Positions 42,248-51,366 of a stretch of 64,000 nt of DNA are shown piece by piece. Under the pieces are notes generated by a model, which saw only the letters and a program-made list of their open reading frames with translations, was not told the DNA's origin and searched no databases. A program made the translations under genes and the position numbers. Origin of the DNA: WRMS01 sp038562165 (lineage in GTDB: Bacteria; Bacillota; Peptococcia; DRI-13; UBA5745). The first letter of the stretch is position 1. Each line of letters opens with the position of its first letter. The DNA lies in NCBI GenBank assembly GCA_038562165.1, contig JBCFAO010000021.1, positions 1 through 64,000 on the forward strand, read 5' to 3'.

Positions 42248-43977
42248 TTGGGGCACCCCTTTTCCTGTAAGCTTTGCTGCCTTTCCTTGTGGGAGGCTGC
42301 GTAATCCACATGCAGAAGATGATGAACCTTCCCTTTTAGCAAACCGGAATACACGGACATCATGATGGGGTTTTCCTCGGAGCGCTTGATGCTGCTCATG
42401 CGGTCCGCATCATATAAACCTTGACCCCGTTTTTGTTTGGCGGCGTTGTTGACGGTAGGCTGGCCGGCGCCGGCCACGCAGCCGCCGGGGCAGGCCATGA
42501 CTTCTACAAAATCATAGTAGCTTTCACCGTTTTTAATTTTTGAAATCAAATCCTCGGCATTTTTCAGACCGCTGACAATAGCGATTTTTACTTCCCGATC
42601 GCCGTACATCAGTTTCGTCTCTTTGACCCCGGCCATGCCTCTGACGCCGGTAAAAGCCAGGGAGCGCAAAGCGCCGTTGGATTTATTGACGGAGATCCGC
42701 CGCAGTACGGCTTCCGTAACACCGCCGGTAACGCCAAAAATGATGCCGGCGCCGCTCATGGTGCCAAAAGGCATATCCACCGCCTCCGGCTCCAGCTCCG
42801 AAAAGACCAGGCCGCTCTCTTTGATCATGGCAATCAACTCTTGGGTAGTAATCACGTAGTCCGTATAGGGCTGACCCTGATCATCCAGAAATTCCCGGCG
42901 GGCTGCTTCTTCTTTTTTGGCCGTACAGGGCATCACCGCCACCACCACTACCCTGCGGTTGGAATGCTTAAACTGCTCCTTCAGCATAGAGCTGAACATC
43001 TGCATGGGTGAACGGCAGCTGGAAATATTGCTTAGCAGATCGGAATGATTCTTTTCGGCATAATTGATCCAGGCCGGGCAACAGGAAGTGAACAAGGGCA
43101 GCTTCTCGCCGCTGTCCAGACGGCCTAAGAACTCATTGGCTTCCTCCAGAACCGTAAAGTCGGCGCCGGTAGCCGTATCAAAAACCTCGTCAGCGCCCAT
43201 GCGCCGCAAAGCCGCCACAATTTTGCCCATGAGATTCTCCCCTTGAGCCTGCCCCATTTTGCCGCCTAAGCCCACTCTGACTGCCGGAGCAATCTGGAAG
43301 ACCACCTTCGTCTGAGGATCGCTCAAGGCTTCCCACACCTGATCCGTATTCCGCCGGATGATGATGGCGCCGGTGGGGCAGACAGCGGCGCACTGGCCGC
43401 AGCCTACACAAGAGGAATTGGCAATAGGCTCGTCAAAAGCGGTGCTGACGGAGATCTTAGCGCCCCGGGAAATAAAATCGATGGCCCCCACGTTTTGCAC
43501 TTCATGGCACATGCGGACGCAATCGCCGCAGAGAATACATTTGCTTTTGTCCCGGACGATAGCAAGGGAAGAGGTGTCCAGGGGGCTTTGATCTGCCGTA
43601 TTGGCAAACCTGACCTTGGAAATACCGAAGCGCTCCGCCAGCTCCTGCAGTTTGCACTGGCCGTTTTTTTCACAAATGGTGCAATCCCGGCAATGGTTGG
43701 ACAGCAACAACTCCAGAATCATTTTGCGGTAACGCTTCAGTCTTGGCGTATTCGTGAAAATCTCCATGCCATCTTGAGGCGGCGTAGAGCAGGCCGCTTC
43801 GATAGCGCCTTTTTTCGTCTCTACCACGCACATCCGGCAGGCGCCGTATACCGACAACTCGGAATAGTAGCAAAACGTAGGCAAATCAATACCGGCTTTG
43901 CGGATCAGGGCCAGCAAATTAGCTTCCCCATTGATCTCCACCGGGATATTATCAATCATGACAATGCCGCTGCTCAT
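42244..43977 (-). CDS. hydA: NAD-dependent [FeFe]-hydrogenase catalytic subunit HydA
   Basis: 577 residues in NuoG-plus-hydrogenase order: N-terminal 2Fe-2S (FCYYSELSVYGACRMCVVET), His-Cys3 4Fe-4S loop (SNHCRDCTICEKNGQCKLQE), two 4Fe-4S motifs (CILCGDCVRMCHEVQNVG, CVGCGQCAAVCPTGAIII) and the H-cluster domain with FTSCCPAWINYAEKNHSDLL, VVAVMPCTAKKEEAARREF and EVMACPGGCVAGAGQPTVNN. In HydABC it makes or oxidises H2, coupled to NADH and reduced ferredoxin (electron bifurcation is the known activity of the trimer). A 4-base gap follows hydB. Confidence 0.96.
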   Translation of the reverse strand: MSSGIVMIDNIPVEINGEANLLALIRKAGIDLPTFCYYSELSVYGACRMCVVETKKGAIEAACSTPPQDGMEIFTNTPRLKRYRKMILELLLSNHCRDCTICEKNGQCKLQELAERFGISKVRFANTADQSPLDTSSLAIVRDKSKCILCGDCVRMCHEVQNVGAIDFISRGAKISVSTAFDEPIANSSCVGCGQCAAVCPTGAIIIRRNTDQVWEALSDPQTKVVFQIAPAVRVGLGGKMGQAQGENLMGKIVAALRRMGADEVFDTATGADFTVLEEANEFLGRLDSGEKLPLFTSCCPAWINYAEKNHSDLLSNISSCRSPMQMFSSMLKEQFKHSNRRVVVVAVMPCTAKKEEAARREFLDDQGQPYTDYVITTQELIAMIKESGLVFSELEPEAVDMPFGTMSGAGIIFGVTGGVTEAVLRRISVNKSNGALRSLAFTGVRGMAGVKETKLMYGDREVKIAIVSGLKNAEDLISKIKNGESYYDFVEVMACPGGCVAGAGQPTVNNAAKQKRGQGLYDADRMSSIKRSEENPIMMSVYSGLLKGKVHHLLHVDYAASHKERQQSLQEKGCPK

Positions 43978-43981
43978 GTGC

Positions 43982-45871
43982 TCAGTCCTCCTTAATAGCG
44001 CCGAAGGGGCAAGTCTCTATGCAGGCGCCGCATTTGATACACTTGGTTTGATCGATGACATAGGGGTCTTTGATCTTGCCGGAAATGGCGGATACGGGAC
44101 AGACCCTGGTGCATTTTGAGCAGCCTTTGCATAATTGGGGATCAATGACGATCATTTTAAGCTTCTGGCAGTTTTTCGTGGGGCATTTCTTATCCACGAT
44201 ATGGGCCTCATATTCGTCCCGGAAATATTTGATGGTACTTAAAATAGGTGAAGGAGCCGTTTTGCCCAGGCCGCAGAGGGCAGCGGAAGATACGGTGTCC
44301 GCCAACTCCAGCAGCAAATCCATGTCGGCCAATTCGCCCTGGCCGGCCACAATTCTTTCCAGAATTTCCAGCATGCGTTTTGTGCCTTCCCGGCAGGGGA
44401 TGCATTTGCCGCAGGATTCATTTTGGGTAAAGCCCATGAAAAAGCGGGCGACTTCCACCATACAGGTATGCTCATCCATAACCACCAGACCGCCGGAGCC
44501 GATCATGGCGCCTGCGCTTTGGAGATTATCAAAATCCAGAGGCAGGTCTAAATGTTCCCGGGTCAGACAGCCGCCGGAGGGGCCGCCGATCTGCACGGCT
44601 TTAAACTCAGCGCCGCCTCTCATGCCGCCGCCGATATCATAGATGATTTCTCTCAAGGTAATGCCCATGGGCACTTCAATCAAGCCGGTATTGGCAATAT
44701 TGCCGGTAAGGGCAAAGGCTTTCGTGCCGGGGCTGTTGTCCGTGCCGATGCTGCGGAACCATTGGCCGCCTTTTTCGATAATCATCGGAACGTTGGCGAA
44801 AGTTTCTACGTTATTCAGCACGGTAGGTTTGTCAAAAAGCCCCTGCTCAACAGTACGGGGCGGTTTAACCCGGGGAAAGCCTCTCTTGCCTTCGATGGAA
44901 GCGGTAAGGGCGCTGCCTTCACCGCAAACAAAAGCGCCGGCTCCTCTGTTGATGTGGATCTTAAAGTTGAAACCCGTACCTAAAATATTGTCTCCTAAAA
45001 TCCCCATTTCTTCCGCCTGCTTGATGGCCCGGTTAAGCCTGGTCACCGCCAGGGGGTATTCCGCCCTCACGTAAATATAGCCTTCATCGGAGCCTACGGC
45101 GTAAGCTGCCAGCATCATACCTTCCAGCAGACGATGGGGATCGCTTTCCATAATGCTGCGATCCATAAATGCGCCGGGGTCGCCTTCGTCACCATTGCAG
45201 ACCACATATTTTTTCTCTGCCGTCTGCCGCCTTACCTGCCGCCATTTTCGGGCAGTGGGGAAGCCGCCGCCCCCCCGTCCTCTTAGGTTGGCCATATCCA
45301 TTTCTTTCAGCACGTCTTCCGGTGTCATCTCAAATAAGGCCTTTTCCAGGGTGCGGTAACCGCCAAAAGCCAGATATTCGTCTAAAGAATTGGCGTCAAT
45401 ATGTCCGCAATTTTGCAAAACCAACCGGTGCTGCCGTTTATAAAAAGGAATATCCTCCTGGGTTTTATAGGCCTTGCCTTCTGTCTGGTAAGTCAGGCGG
45501 TCCAGGCAACGTCCGCCCAGCACCGTAACATCCACAATTTCTTCACAATCTTCCGGCTTTACTTTAACGTAAAGATATCCCCAGGGCTCAATACGAACCA
45601 ATGGCCCCATTTCGCAAAAGCCGTGGCAGCCGCTTCTTTTAAGTCCTATGGACTCCTTTTCTTTCTCATCATCCAGCGTCAACTGGCAATCAATGTTTTT
45701 CTCCTGCAGCAGCTTTAAGAAAGTGTCATATATAGCTAAAGCACCGCTGGCCACACAGGCCGTACCGGCGCATACCAGAATTTTTACTTTTTGTTTTGCC
45801 AGAGTTTCCTTATAAAAGAGGCTTTTTGCCTGCAGCTCCTGCCGGCTTTTAAGCTTTTGCATGGATTTCAC
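43982..45871 (-). CDS. hydB: NAD-dependent hydrogenase flavin subunit HydB
   Basis: 629 residues: N-terminal thioredoxin-like 2Fe-2S domain (ILVCAGTACVASGALAIY, KRSGCHGFCEMGPLVRI), NADH/FMN domain with GRGGGGFPTARKWRQVRRQ and VVCNGDEGDPGAFMDRSIME, a 4Fe-4S site (ESCGKCIPCREGTKRMLEIL) and two C-terminal 4Fe-4S clusters (CKGCSKCTRVCPVSAISG, CIKCGACIETCPFGAI). Overlaps hydC by 23 bases. A second in-frame ATG at 45862 is possible. Confidence 0.96.
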   Translation of the reverse strand: MKSMQKLKSRQELQAKSLFYKETLAKQKVKILVCAGTACVASGALAIYDTFLKLLQEKNIDCQLTLDDEKEKESIGLKRSGCHGFCEMGPLVRIEPWGYLYVKVKPEDCEEIVDVTVLGGRCLDRLTYQTEGKAYKTQEDIPFYKRQHRLVLQNCGHIDANSLDEYLAFGGYRTLEKALFEMTPEDVLKEMDMANLRGRGGGGFPTARKWRQVRRQTAEKKYVVCNGDEGDPGAFMDRSIMESDPHRLLEGMMLAAYAVGSDEGYIYVRAEYPLAVTRLNRAIKQAEEMGILGDNILGTGFNFKIHINRGAGAFVCGEGSALTASIEGKRGFPRVKPPRTVEQGLFDKPTVLNNVETFANVPMIIEKGGQWFRSIGTDNSPGTKAFALTGNIANTGLIEVPMGITLREIIYDIGGGMRGGAEFKAVQIGGPSGGCLTREHLDLPLDFDNLQSAGAMIGSGGLVVMDEHTCMVEVARFFMGFTQNESCGKCIPCREGTKRMLEILERIVAGQGELADMDLLLELADTVSSAALCGLGKTAPSPILSTIKYFRDEYEAHIVDKKCPTKNCQKLKMIVIDPQLCKGCSKCTRVCPVSAISGKIKDPYVIDQTKCIKCGACIETCPFGAIKED

Positions 45872-46340
45872 CCTCCTTAAGCTCGGCTAAAATCTCTGCC
45901 GCTTTATCCGGAGTCAACAATCCGATAACTTTTTCATTGACGGTTATGGCCGGCGCCAAACCGCAGGCCCCCAAGCAAGAGACGATCTCCACAGTAAATA
46001 GCTGATCGTCCGTAGTGACCTTGCCTTCCGAAAGGCCCAGTTCTTTTCTCAGGCGCTCTAATACGGGTATGGATTTCCGTACATGACAGGCTGTGCCGTC
46101 GCAAACCTTGATCACGTATTTTCCTTTTGGTTCCAGGGAGAAGTTTTCATAAAAGGTAGCGATACTGAAGACTTTAGCAATTGGCATTTTTAGCTTTTGG
46201 GCATAATAATCAAAAGCTTCCCGGGGCAGGTAATGATACTCTTCTTGAGTTTCCTGTAAAATAGCGATAATGCTGGCGGAATCATACCGGTGCTTTTCTA
46301 GAATTTCGTCCAGCTTACGATAATCACAAACCTGACTCAT
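45849..46340 (-). CDS. hydC: NAD-dependent hydrogenase subunit HydC
   Basis: 163 residues, NuoE-like. An N-terminal helical part (YDSASIIAILQETQEEYHYL) is followed by thioredoxin-like 2Fe-2S with VKVCDGTACHVR-type IKVCDGTACHVRKSIPVLER and VEIVSCLGACGLAPAITVNE. First gene of the operon, directly after the promoter with the Rex-like site. Confidence 0.95.
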   Translation of the reverse strand: MSQVCDYRKLDEILEKHRYDSASIIAILQETQEEYHYLPREAFDYYAQKLKMPIAKVFSIATFYENFSLEPKGKYVIKVCDGTACHVRKSIPVLERLRKELGLSEGKVTTDDQLFTVEIVSCLGACGLAPAITVNEKVIGLLTPDKAAEILAELKEGEIHAKA

Positions 46341-46376
46341 TTGCCTTGGCTCCTTCCCATGGTTGTTATTATGAGC

Positions 46377-46405
46377 AATATAACATTAAGTAGAGTTTGT
46401 GTCAA
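46377..46405 (-). promoter_or_regulatory. Strong promoter of the hydCBA operon
   Basis: Minus-strand TTGACA (46405-46400), 17 bases, TATATT (46382-46377). The -35 is perfect and the -10 nearly so, 37 bases before the hydC ATG. Confidence 0.8.
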
Positions 46406-46414
46406 TATTCACAA
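46397..46414. promoter_or_regulatory. Rex-type operator overlapping the hydCBA -35
   Basis: Minus strand: TTGTGAATATTGACACAA. It matches the Rex consensus TTGTGAA-N4-TTCACAA at 12 of 14 defined positions. It covers the -35 element (46400-46405), an arrangement in which NADH-sensing Rex would block transcription. Typical of hydrogenase and fermentation promoters in Clostridia. The rex gene is not in this window. Confidence 0.6.
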
Positions 46415-46680
46415 TCTAAGAAAATAAATAATTGTTTTATACTAAATTTTAATTATTTTATTTTGCTTTTTTATATGGAAATCTAAACTTTTCTTATTAT
46501 GATAAAAATTGCCATACAATTTCATTCTAAGTTTTTCCATTGTTTAAGGCGAGGCAATTCCGGCACAATCCTTAGCAAGGGTTAAGAAAAAATAAGATAA
46601 ATAAATGCTTTTTTATGTGATTTGCAAAAAGGTTTTGGCTGAATATCCCATTAGAGCAAATGGCAATTTTGGAAGAAATA
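46415..46680. other. AT-rich intergenic region between divergent hydC and sirtuin genes
   Basis: No gene, repeat or riboswitch recognised apart from the flanking promoters. Confidence 0.5.
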
Positions 46681-46689
46681 TGCTATAGT
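46681..46689 (+). promoter_or_regulatory. Extended -10 promoter of the sirtuin gene
   Basis: TGCTATAGT is an extended -10 (TGn + TATAGT) with no good -35 at 17 bases. The transcript would begin about 25 bases before the AGGGGAGG ribosome site. Confidence 0.4.
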
Positions 46690-46718
46690 AATGATAAATA
46701 CGTAAGGGGAGGCGGGTT

Positions 46719-47447
46719 ATGGACCAGGTAGAACAACTGCAAGATTATATTGCCCAAAGCAAGAATATCGTTTTTTTTGGCGGCGCCGGCGTCTCTACGG
46801 AAAGCGGCATTCCTGATTTTCGCAGTCCCGACGGTCTGTACCATCAAAAATATAAATATCCGCCGGAAGACATATTAAGTCACAGCTTTTTTGCCGCTTA
46901 TCCGCAAGAGTTTTATGAATTTTATCGGGACAAGGTTCTATTTCTTACTGCCAAACCCAACGAAGCTCATAAGAAATTGGCGGAGCTGGAGAAAGCCGGC
47001 CGGTTGACGGCAGTGATTACTCAAAACATCGACGGCTTGCATCAGGCTGCAGGAGCCAAAAGAGTTTTGGAGCTTCACGGCTCCATATGGCGCAACTATT
47101 GCATAGATTGCGGCAAAACCTATGCAGTGGACGTGATTGCTGCCGGAGCTCCTATACCCCGCTGCTGCTGCGGCGGCATTATCCGGCCCGATGTGGTATT
47201 GTATGAAGAAGCCTTGGACAGCGATATTCTGAGGCAGGCGGAAACCTGCCTGGGCCAGGCAGATCTCCTCATCGTCGGGGGCACCTCCCTCTCCGTCTAT
47301 CCCGCTGCCGGCTTGTTAGCTTTTTATCAAGGGCCTTTGATTTTGATCAACAAAAGCGCCACGCCTCACGACCGCCGGGCATCACTGCTGATCAAGGAAA
47401 GCATCGGCCAGGTACTGGGCCAAATCAAAGTAAATGGAAAACAATAG
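46719..47447 (+). CDS. NAD-dependent protein deacylase (sirtuin)
   Basis: 242 residues: FFGGAGVSTESGIPDFRSPD (NAD loop), ITQNIDGLHQAAGAKRVLEL, catalytic His in ELHGSIWRN, a zinc module CIDCGKTY with CCCGGIIRPDVVLY, and LIVGGTSLSVYPAAGLL. The zinc cysteines are unusual: the second pair is a CCC run instead of a clean C-x2-C. Upstream promoter has an extended -10. Confidence 0.92.
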   Translation: MDQVEQLQDYIAQSKNIVFFGGAGVSTESGIPDFRSPDGLYHQKYKYPPEDILSHSFFAAYPQEFYEFYRDKVLFLTAKPNEAHKKLAELEKAGRLTAVITQNIDGLHQAAGAKRVLELHGSIWRNYCIDCGKTYAVDVIAAGAPIPRCCCGGIIRPDVVLYEEALDSDILRQAETCLGQADLLIVGGTSLSVYPAAGLLAFYQGPLILINKSATPHDRRASLLIKESIGQVLGQIKVNGKQ

Positions 47448-47468
47448 AGAAAAGGATGGTGGCTGAGA

Positions 47469-48551
47469 ATGAAGAAGGAAAGAAAAAAGGTATTGGCTTT
47501 GGCTTTAAGTATGCTTTTGCTTAGCAATGCAGGCAGCCTGGCTGCTATGAATACGGCGGAGGCCGATCCAGGGCCCGTTGGCACACATCTGCCGGAAGCC
47601 GCAGCCGGAGCGGCAGGCTTCCGGCTGCCTGCTAACCCCACAGATAATATCCTTATTGACGGCACTTTAACAAAGCTGGACAATGGCCATCTTCGGCTGA
47701 CAAGCAAAGAGGACAATGCCCCCTATCAGGAAATTGAATTGATCATGGCCGATAATACTGCCATTTTCGACGGAACCAGCGGCCAACCCCTTGCCATTGA
47801 AGACCTGAAGGATGGTGAAAAGCTCTACGCTTATATCAGCGCACCCTCCGACAGGGACTTGCCGCCTCAGGTCACTGCTCAGGTGGTTTTAGGCCGTCTC
47901 GCCGAGGACAAAGATCTGCCGGGATATTTTGAAGTCCGCAGCACTATCGCCAACGAAGCTGAGGCTGTCAGGCTGGTTACCGACAAAGATATGGTTTTAC
48001 GGATAGAGGACCGCTATATGCCGGAGGCTTTCAAAACCGTCTCAGCGTCTGCCCCGGAAAAGGTCTCTGCCGATCAGTTAGTGCCCGGCACCAGAGTTCT
48101 GGCCTGGTACTCTGCGGTCTCTTTGAGTATGCCGGCCCAGACCTCACCCTCAAGAATCATCGCTCTGCCCTACGATTATAATGGTTATGTGGAACTGACC
48201 CCTGAAGGCAGCCTCTATGTAAATGGCAATTCCCTTATCCTGGACAACAAGACTGCGGTGCATCAAAATGAACAGGGCTTCACCATGCTGCCTTTGCGAA
48301 AGGTATATGAAGCCCTGGGATATACGGTTACCTGGGACAGCGCCAGCTCCTCCATAATCTTATGGTATGATGACGCCAGAGAATTTGGTTTTCTCTTTGA
48401 TCTGTCCCATGCCGGCAAAATGGCTGAGCTGGGTGGTACCATCGCCAACTCAGCCACAGATATCCAGGTCATTGAGGGCGTCACCTTTGTTTCCATCGAT
48501 GACTTGGCCAGGCTTTCAAATGTGATGTTTGCCAGGGGCAATCAAGTGTAG
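47469..48551 (+). CDS. Secreted stalk-domain protein
   Basis: 360 residues: a signal peptide (KKVLALALSMLLLSNAGSLA), an uncharacterised middle region (beta-rich, repeated YAYISAPSDRD-like strands), and a C-terminal copper-amine-oxidase-N/stalk pattern (LYVNGNSLILDNKTA, FTMLPLRKVYEALGYTVTWD). It overlaps no neighbour and lies 20 bases after the sirtuin gene, so both may share a transcript. Probably a spore or envelope protein; function unknown. Confidence 0.78.
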   Translation: MKKERKKVLALALSMLLLSNAGSLAAMNTAEADPGPVGTHLPEAAAGAAGFRLPANPTDNILIDGTLTKLDNGHLRLTSKEDNAPYQEIELIMADNTAIFDGTSGQPLAIEDLKDGEKLYAYISAPSDRDLPPQVTAQVVLGRLAEDKDLPGYFEVRSTIANEAEAVRLVTDKDMVLRIEDRYMPEAFKTVSASAPEKVSADQLVPGTRVLAWYSAVSLSMPAQTSPSRIIALPYDYNGYVELTPEGSLYVNGNSLILDNKTAVHQNEQGFTMLPLRKVYEALGYTVTWDSASSSIILWYDDAREFGFLFDLSHAGKMAELGGTIANSATDIQVIEGVTFVSIDDLARLSNVMFARGNQV

Positions 48552-48590
48552 CATTCCGCTCATTTTAGGATAAATAAGCGGAACGCTACA
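48547..48590. terminator. Inverted repeat between convergent genes
   Basis: TGTAGCATTCCGCT pairs with AGCGGAACGCTACA (13 of 14) around a 16-base loop, 4 bases before the sirtuin-side gene's stop. It has no T-tract, so it acts as a terminator only weakly or with Rho. Confidence 0.45.
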
Positions 48591-48599
48591 CCCGGTCCT

Positions 48600-49262
48600 T
48601 CACTTTAACCGGCGCAATAGAGGAGCCGCTGCCGCAGGTGGAGCCAGCAAGGGGAATATCGTTTCGTCAGTGTATTCCACACCTTCCTGGCAAAGATCCT
48701 CTTTGACGGCTTTAATGATAGCCTTTCCTCTCTTATGCAATGAAGAGGAATCTCTGCCCTCAAAATCAGCCGCCGGCTTGGCCACGGCCTCCGCTGCCCT
48801 GATCCAGGCATCCACTGCTTCAATGACTTTGCCATCGGCATAAGTATAAAACTCTGTCCGATAGCCCTGCAGATAGATCAAGACTTCTTCTGCAGGGTTT
48901 TTGCTGCCCTGATTAAAATCATCCAGAGCCGCAAATAAGCTGTCTAACAATCCGTAATAGAACCGCTGCTTCTCCTCATAACCGGCCAGCATCAGCTCAT
49001 GCTTGCGCTCCTGCCGGCTGAAGGCCAGAATAAACCAGGCTACCGCTGTCAAAAAAGCTGCGCCGCCTCCAACAACATAACGGGCAAAAGGCTCCAGTCC
49101 CATGATGATCTTCGCCACTTGGCCTAACAGCATACCCAGAAGCAAGGCCCCCGCAATCAGCAGAAAAATCCTGCTCTCCTTGTCTGTCCGGCGGTTCTTT
49201 TTTCCTTGTCTGACTGTATCCGTCACTTTGGAATTCCTAAAGGCAATTTTTACAATGCTCAT
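48600..49262 (-). CDS. Membrane protein of unknown family
   Basis: 220 residues: a basic N-terminus (VRQGKKNRRTDKESR), two membrane helices (IFLLIAGALLLGMLLG; FLTAVAWFILAFS) and a long cytoplasmic helical domain rich in Glu and Ala. No family recognised. Confidence 0.6.
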   Translation of the reverse strand: MSIVKIAFRNSKVTDTVRQGKKNRRTDKESRIFLLIAGALLLGMLLGQVAKIIMGLEPFARYVVGGGAAFLTAVAWFILAFSRQERKHELMLAGYEEKQRFYYGLLDSLFAALDDFNQGSKNPAEEVLIYLQGYRTEFYTYADGKVIEAVDAWIRAAEAVAKPAADFEGRDSSSLHKRGKAIIKAVKEDLCQEGVEYTDETIFPLLAPPAAAAPLLRRLK

Positions 49263-49337
49263 AAAAAAGCACCTCCTTTATGTATCCATCATACAAAAAG
49301 AAGAGTGCGATTTTCTGTACAGTAAATTGATTTTTCC

Positions 49338-50315
49338 TCAATATTTTTCCAAAGCTTCATTTAAGAGGCTCTTCATCTGCTGCCTGACCTCCGCCGGCTC
49401 CAATATCTGAGCTCTGGCGCCAAACTGAATCAGCCAGGAAAAAAACACCGGGCTTACCGTCACCTTTATACTGGCCACAAACCAATTTTCGTCTTCTCTG
49501 GTTATGGAGACCTCCTTGCCGAAGCGGTCAATGACCACGCCGATGAGCTCCGCCGCAAATCTTACCTTCACCCGGCTTTCCTCGCCGCTGAACATGCCGA
49601 ATACACTTTGACAATAAGCAGCCGGATCGATATTTTCTCCCAAGGGCTGCCGTCTTTCTTCTTCCAATTGTATCTCCGTCATTTTATCCACCCGGAAATG
49701 TGCCAAGCGCTCATAGCGGCGGTGATAGGCTACCATATAATAGTTTTCATTGTCCCAGCACAATAGATAAGGGCTTACCTGATAACGGTGGCCCTGCCGG
49801 CGCAACACCTGGTTTTTTCCCATATCATAATCGAAATATTTAAAAGACACCTGCCTGTTTTCATTGATGCCCCGATGGATGGCATCGACGTTGTAATAAA
49901 TACCTTCATTGAATGCCTTTACCCTGCCGGATACATAAACTTGGCGCTTTAGCTGGCCCGCCAGATATCTGCTGGTTAATGCCGACAGTTTTTTGATCAA
50001 TTGCTGAGACTTTTTGCCGGTAATAAACCTGGCGGCGGAAACCGTGTCCACCAAAAGCTTCAGTTCCGCCAGCTCAAAATCCCGGCTCCCCAGGTAATAA
50101 ACGTAGTTCTTTCTTTTTTCGCCCAAAATATCCAAGCCAAAATCCTGTAAAAGCCGGATATCGTCATAGACAGAACGCCGCTCGCAGTCGATGCCTTGAG
50201 CGCCCAGCCGCCGGATGATCTCTTCCATGGTCAAGGGATGGTCCTCATCGGTTTCTTCCCAAAAGAGTTTCATTAAATATAATAATTTTTGCTTTTGACT
50301 CTGTTTACCGGCCAT
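49338..50315 (-). CDS. WYL-domain HTH transcriptional regulator
   Basis: 325 residues: an N-terminal HTH (TMEEIIRRLGAQGIDCERRS), a central WYL domain (QVSFKYFDYDMG, YQVSPYLLCWDNENYYMVAY) and a C-terminal WCX part (VRFAAELIGVVIDRFG). YafY-type regulators bind a ligand through the WYL domain. It overlaps the HAD gene by 11 bases; together they form a two-gene unit. Confidence 0.88.
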   Translation of the reverse strand: MAGKQSQKQKLLYLMKLFWEETDEDHPLTMEEIIRRLGAQGIDCERRSVYDDIRLLQDFGLDILGEKRKNYVYYLGSRDFELAELKLLVDTVSAARFITGKKSQQLIKKLSALTSRYLAGQLKRQVYVSGRVKAFNEGIYYNVDAIHRGINENRQVSFKYFDYDMGKNQVLRRQGHRYQVSPYLLCWDNENYYMVAYHRRYERLAHFRVDKMTEIQLEEERRQPLGENIDPAAYCQSVFGMFSGEESRVKVRFAAELIGVVIDRFGKEVSITREDENWFVASIKVTVSPVFFSWLIQFGARAQILEPAEVRQQMKSLLNEALEKY

Positions 50316-51081
50316 ATTCCTCTCCCCGCACTATAGCAATAATCTCCTGCAGCCGCCGGATCCGGTAAGTTATGGGCAGCCCTTGCGCCGCTGCAAAATC
50401 CCCTGAGGGGGCATACCAGCAAGTATCGATGCCCGCTCTGATGCCGCCGGCCATATCGGAAGTAAGAGAATCACCGCAAATGATGGTACGCTTTTTCTTT
50501 ACCGGGCTGTCGATACCCAGTATCCGAAATACCGGATTAAAGAATTCCGGCTGAGGTTTAGCGGCCCCAAAGGCTTCCGATACGAATAAACCGGAAATAT
50601 AAGGTTTGATTGCGGAAGCGGCTAATCGGCTTTCCTGGACCCGGGAAATGCCGTTGGTTATGATGGATAGGCGGCAGATCCGGCTTAAGGTTTGGCATAC
50701 CGCTAAAGCCTCCGGCATTAAATGACTGCCCTGACCAAGAAAAGTGAGATAATCCTCGGCAAAAACCCAGACATCCGATGCCAGCAAGGCTTTCCCTGTG
50801 TCAGCTTTGGCTTTATCCGGCGATTGGCTTAATTCTTCAAAAAAACGGGTAAAGCGGAGAACCTTTAAATCGGCTTTTTCGATCAAGCCCAGCTCCAGCT
50901 CCCGCCATAAACTTTCGTTAATCCGGATATAATCCTGCAAATCAGCAGCCTCCATGGTAAATCCCCGCTGTTGAAACACAGCGAAAAAGGCTTCTTTTTC
51001 CGCCTGACGGAAATCAAACAAAGTATCGTCGGCATCAAAAAGCACATCGTCATAGAGGCAATTGGCCTTGTTTACCGTCAT
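50305..51081 (-). CDS. HAD-family hydrolase (YjjG-like nucleotidase)
   Basis: 258 residues: motif I VLFDADDTLFDFRQAEK, motif II LSIITNGISRVQESRL, motif III KPQPEFF with an upstream AFGAAKP, and motif IV TIICGDSLTSDMAGGIRAGI. The layout matches non-canonical pyrimidine nucleotidase YjjG. Confidence 0.88.
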   Translation of the reverse strand: MTVNKANCLYDDVLFDADDTLFDFRQAEKEAFFAVFQQRGFTMEAADLQDYIRINESLWRELELGLIEKADLKVLRFTRFFEELSQSPDKAKADTGKALLASDVWVFAEDYLTFLGQGSHLMPEALAVCQTLSRICRLSIITNGISRVQESRLAASAIKPYISGLFVSEAFGAAKPQPEFFNPVFRILGIDSPVKKKRTIICGDSLTSDMAGGIRAGIDTCWYAPSGDFAAAQGLPITYRIRRLQEIIAIVRGEEYGR

Positions 51082-51101
51082 GGTTTCGCTCCTTATCTTT
51101 A

Positions 51102-51356
51102 TTATAGCAGATTATTGAAAAAGCTTCGCAAATCCTCTTTAGTGTCTTCATCAAGCCAAGTATATCTTACACCCTCTATTGCCCCCTCCAGGCCATAAAG
51201 CATGTGCAGGCAGGCTCCGCTATCAATAAGCCTGATGCGAATAAACGCTTCCTTACTTCCCATTTCCATGAGCTGCTCCGGACGGTAAACCCCTATGCTG
51301 TGCAAGTTCTTTTCCAGAACTCTGCCCACATTTGGTAATGAAGATAAACTTCTCAT
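51102..51356 (-). CDS. TfoX C-terminal domain protein
   Basis: About 84 residues. MRSLSSLPNVGRVLEKNLHS, IGVYRPEQLMEMGSKEAFIR and LIDSGACLHMLYGLEGAIEG match the TfoX/Sxy C-terminal helix-hairpin-helix-like domain without its N-terminal half. The chosen start overlaps the zinc-ribbon gene's 3' region. Part of the TetR-led operon. Role unknown; full TfoX proteins affect competence. Confidence 0.78.
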   Translation of the reverse strand: MRSLSSLPNVGRVLEKNLHSIGVYRPEQLMEMGSKEAFIRIRLIDSGACLHMLYGLEGAIEGVRYTWLDEDTKEDLRSFFNNLL

Positions 51357-51366
51357 AAAACCACCC

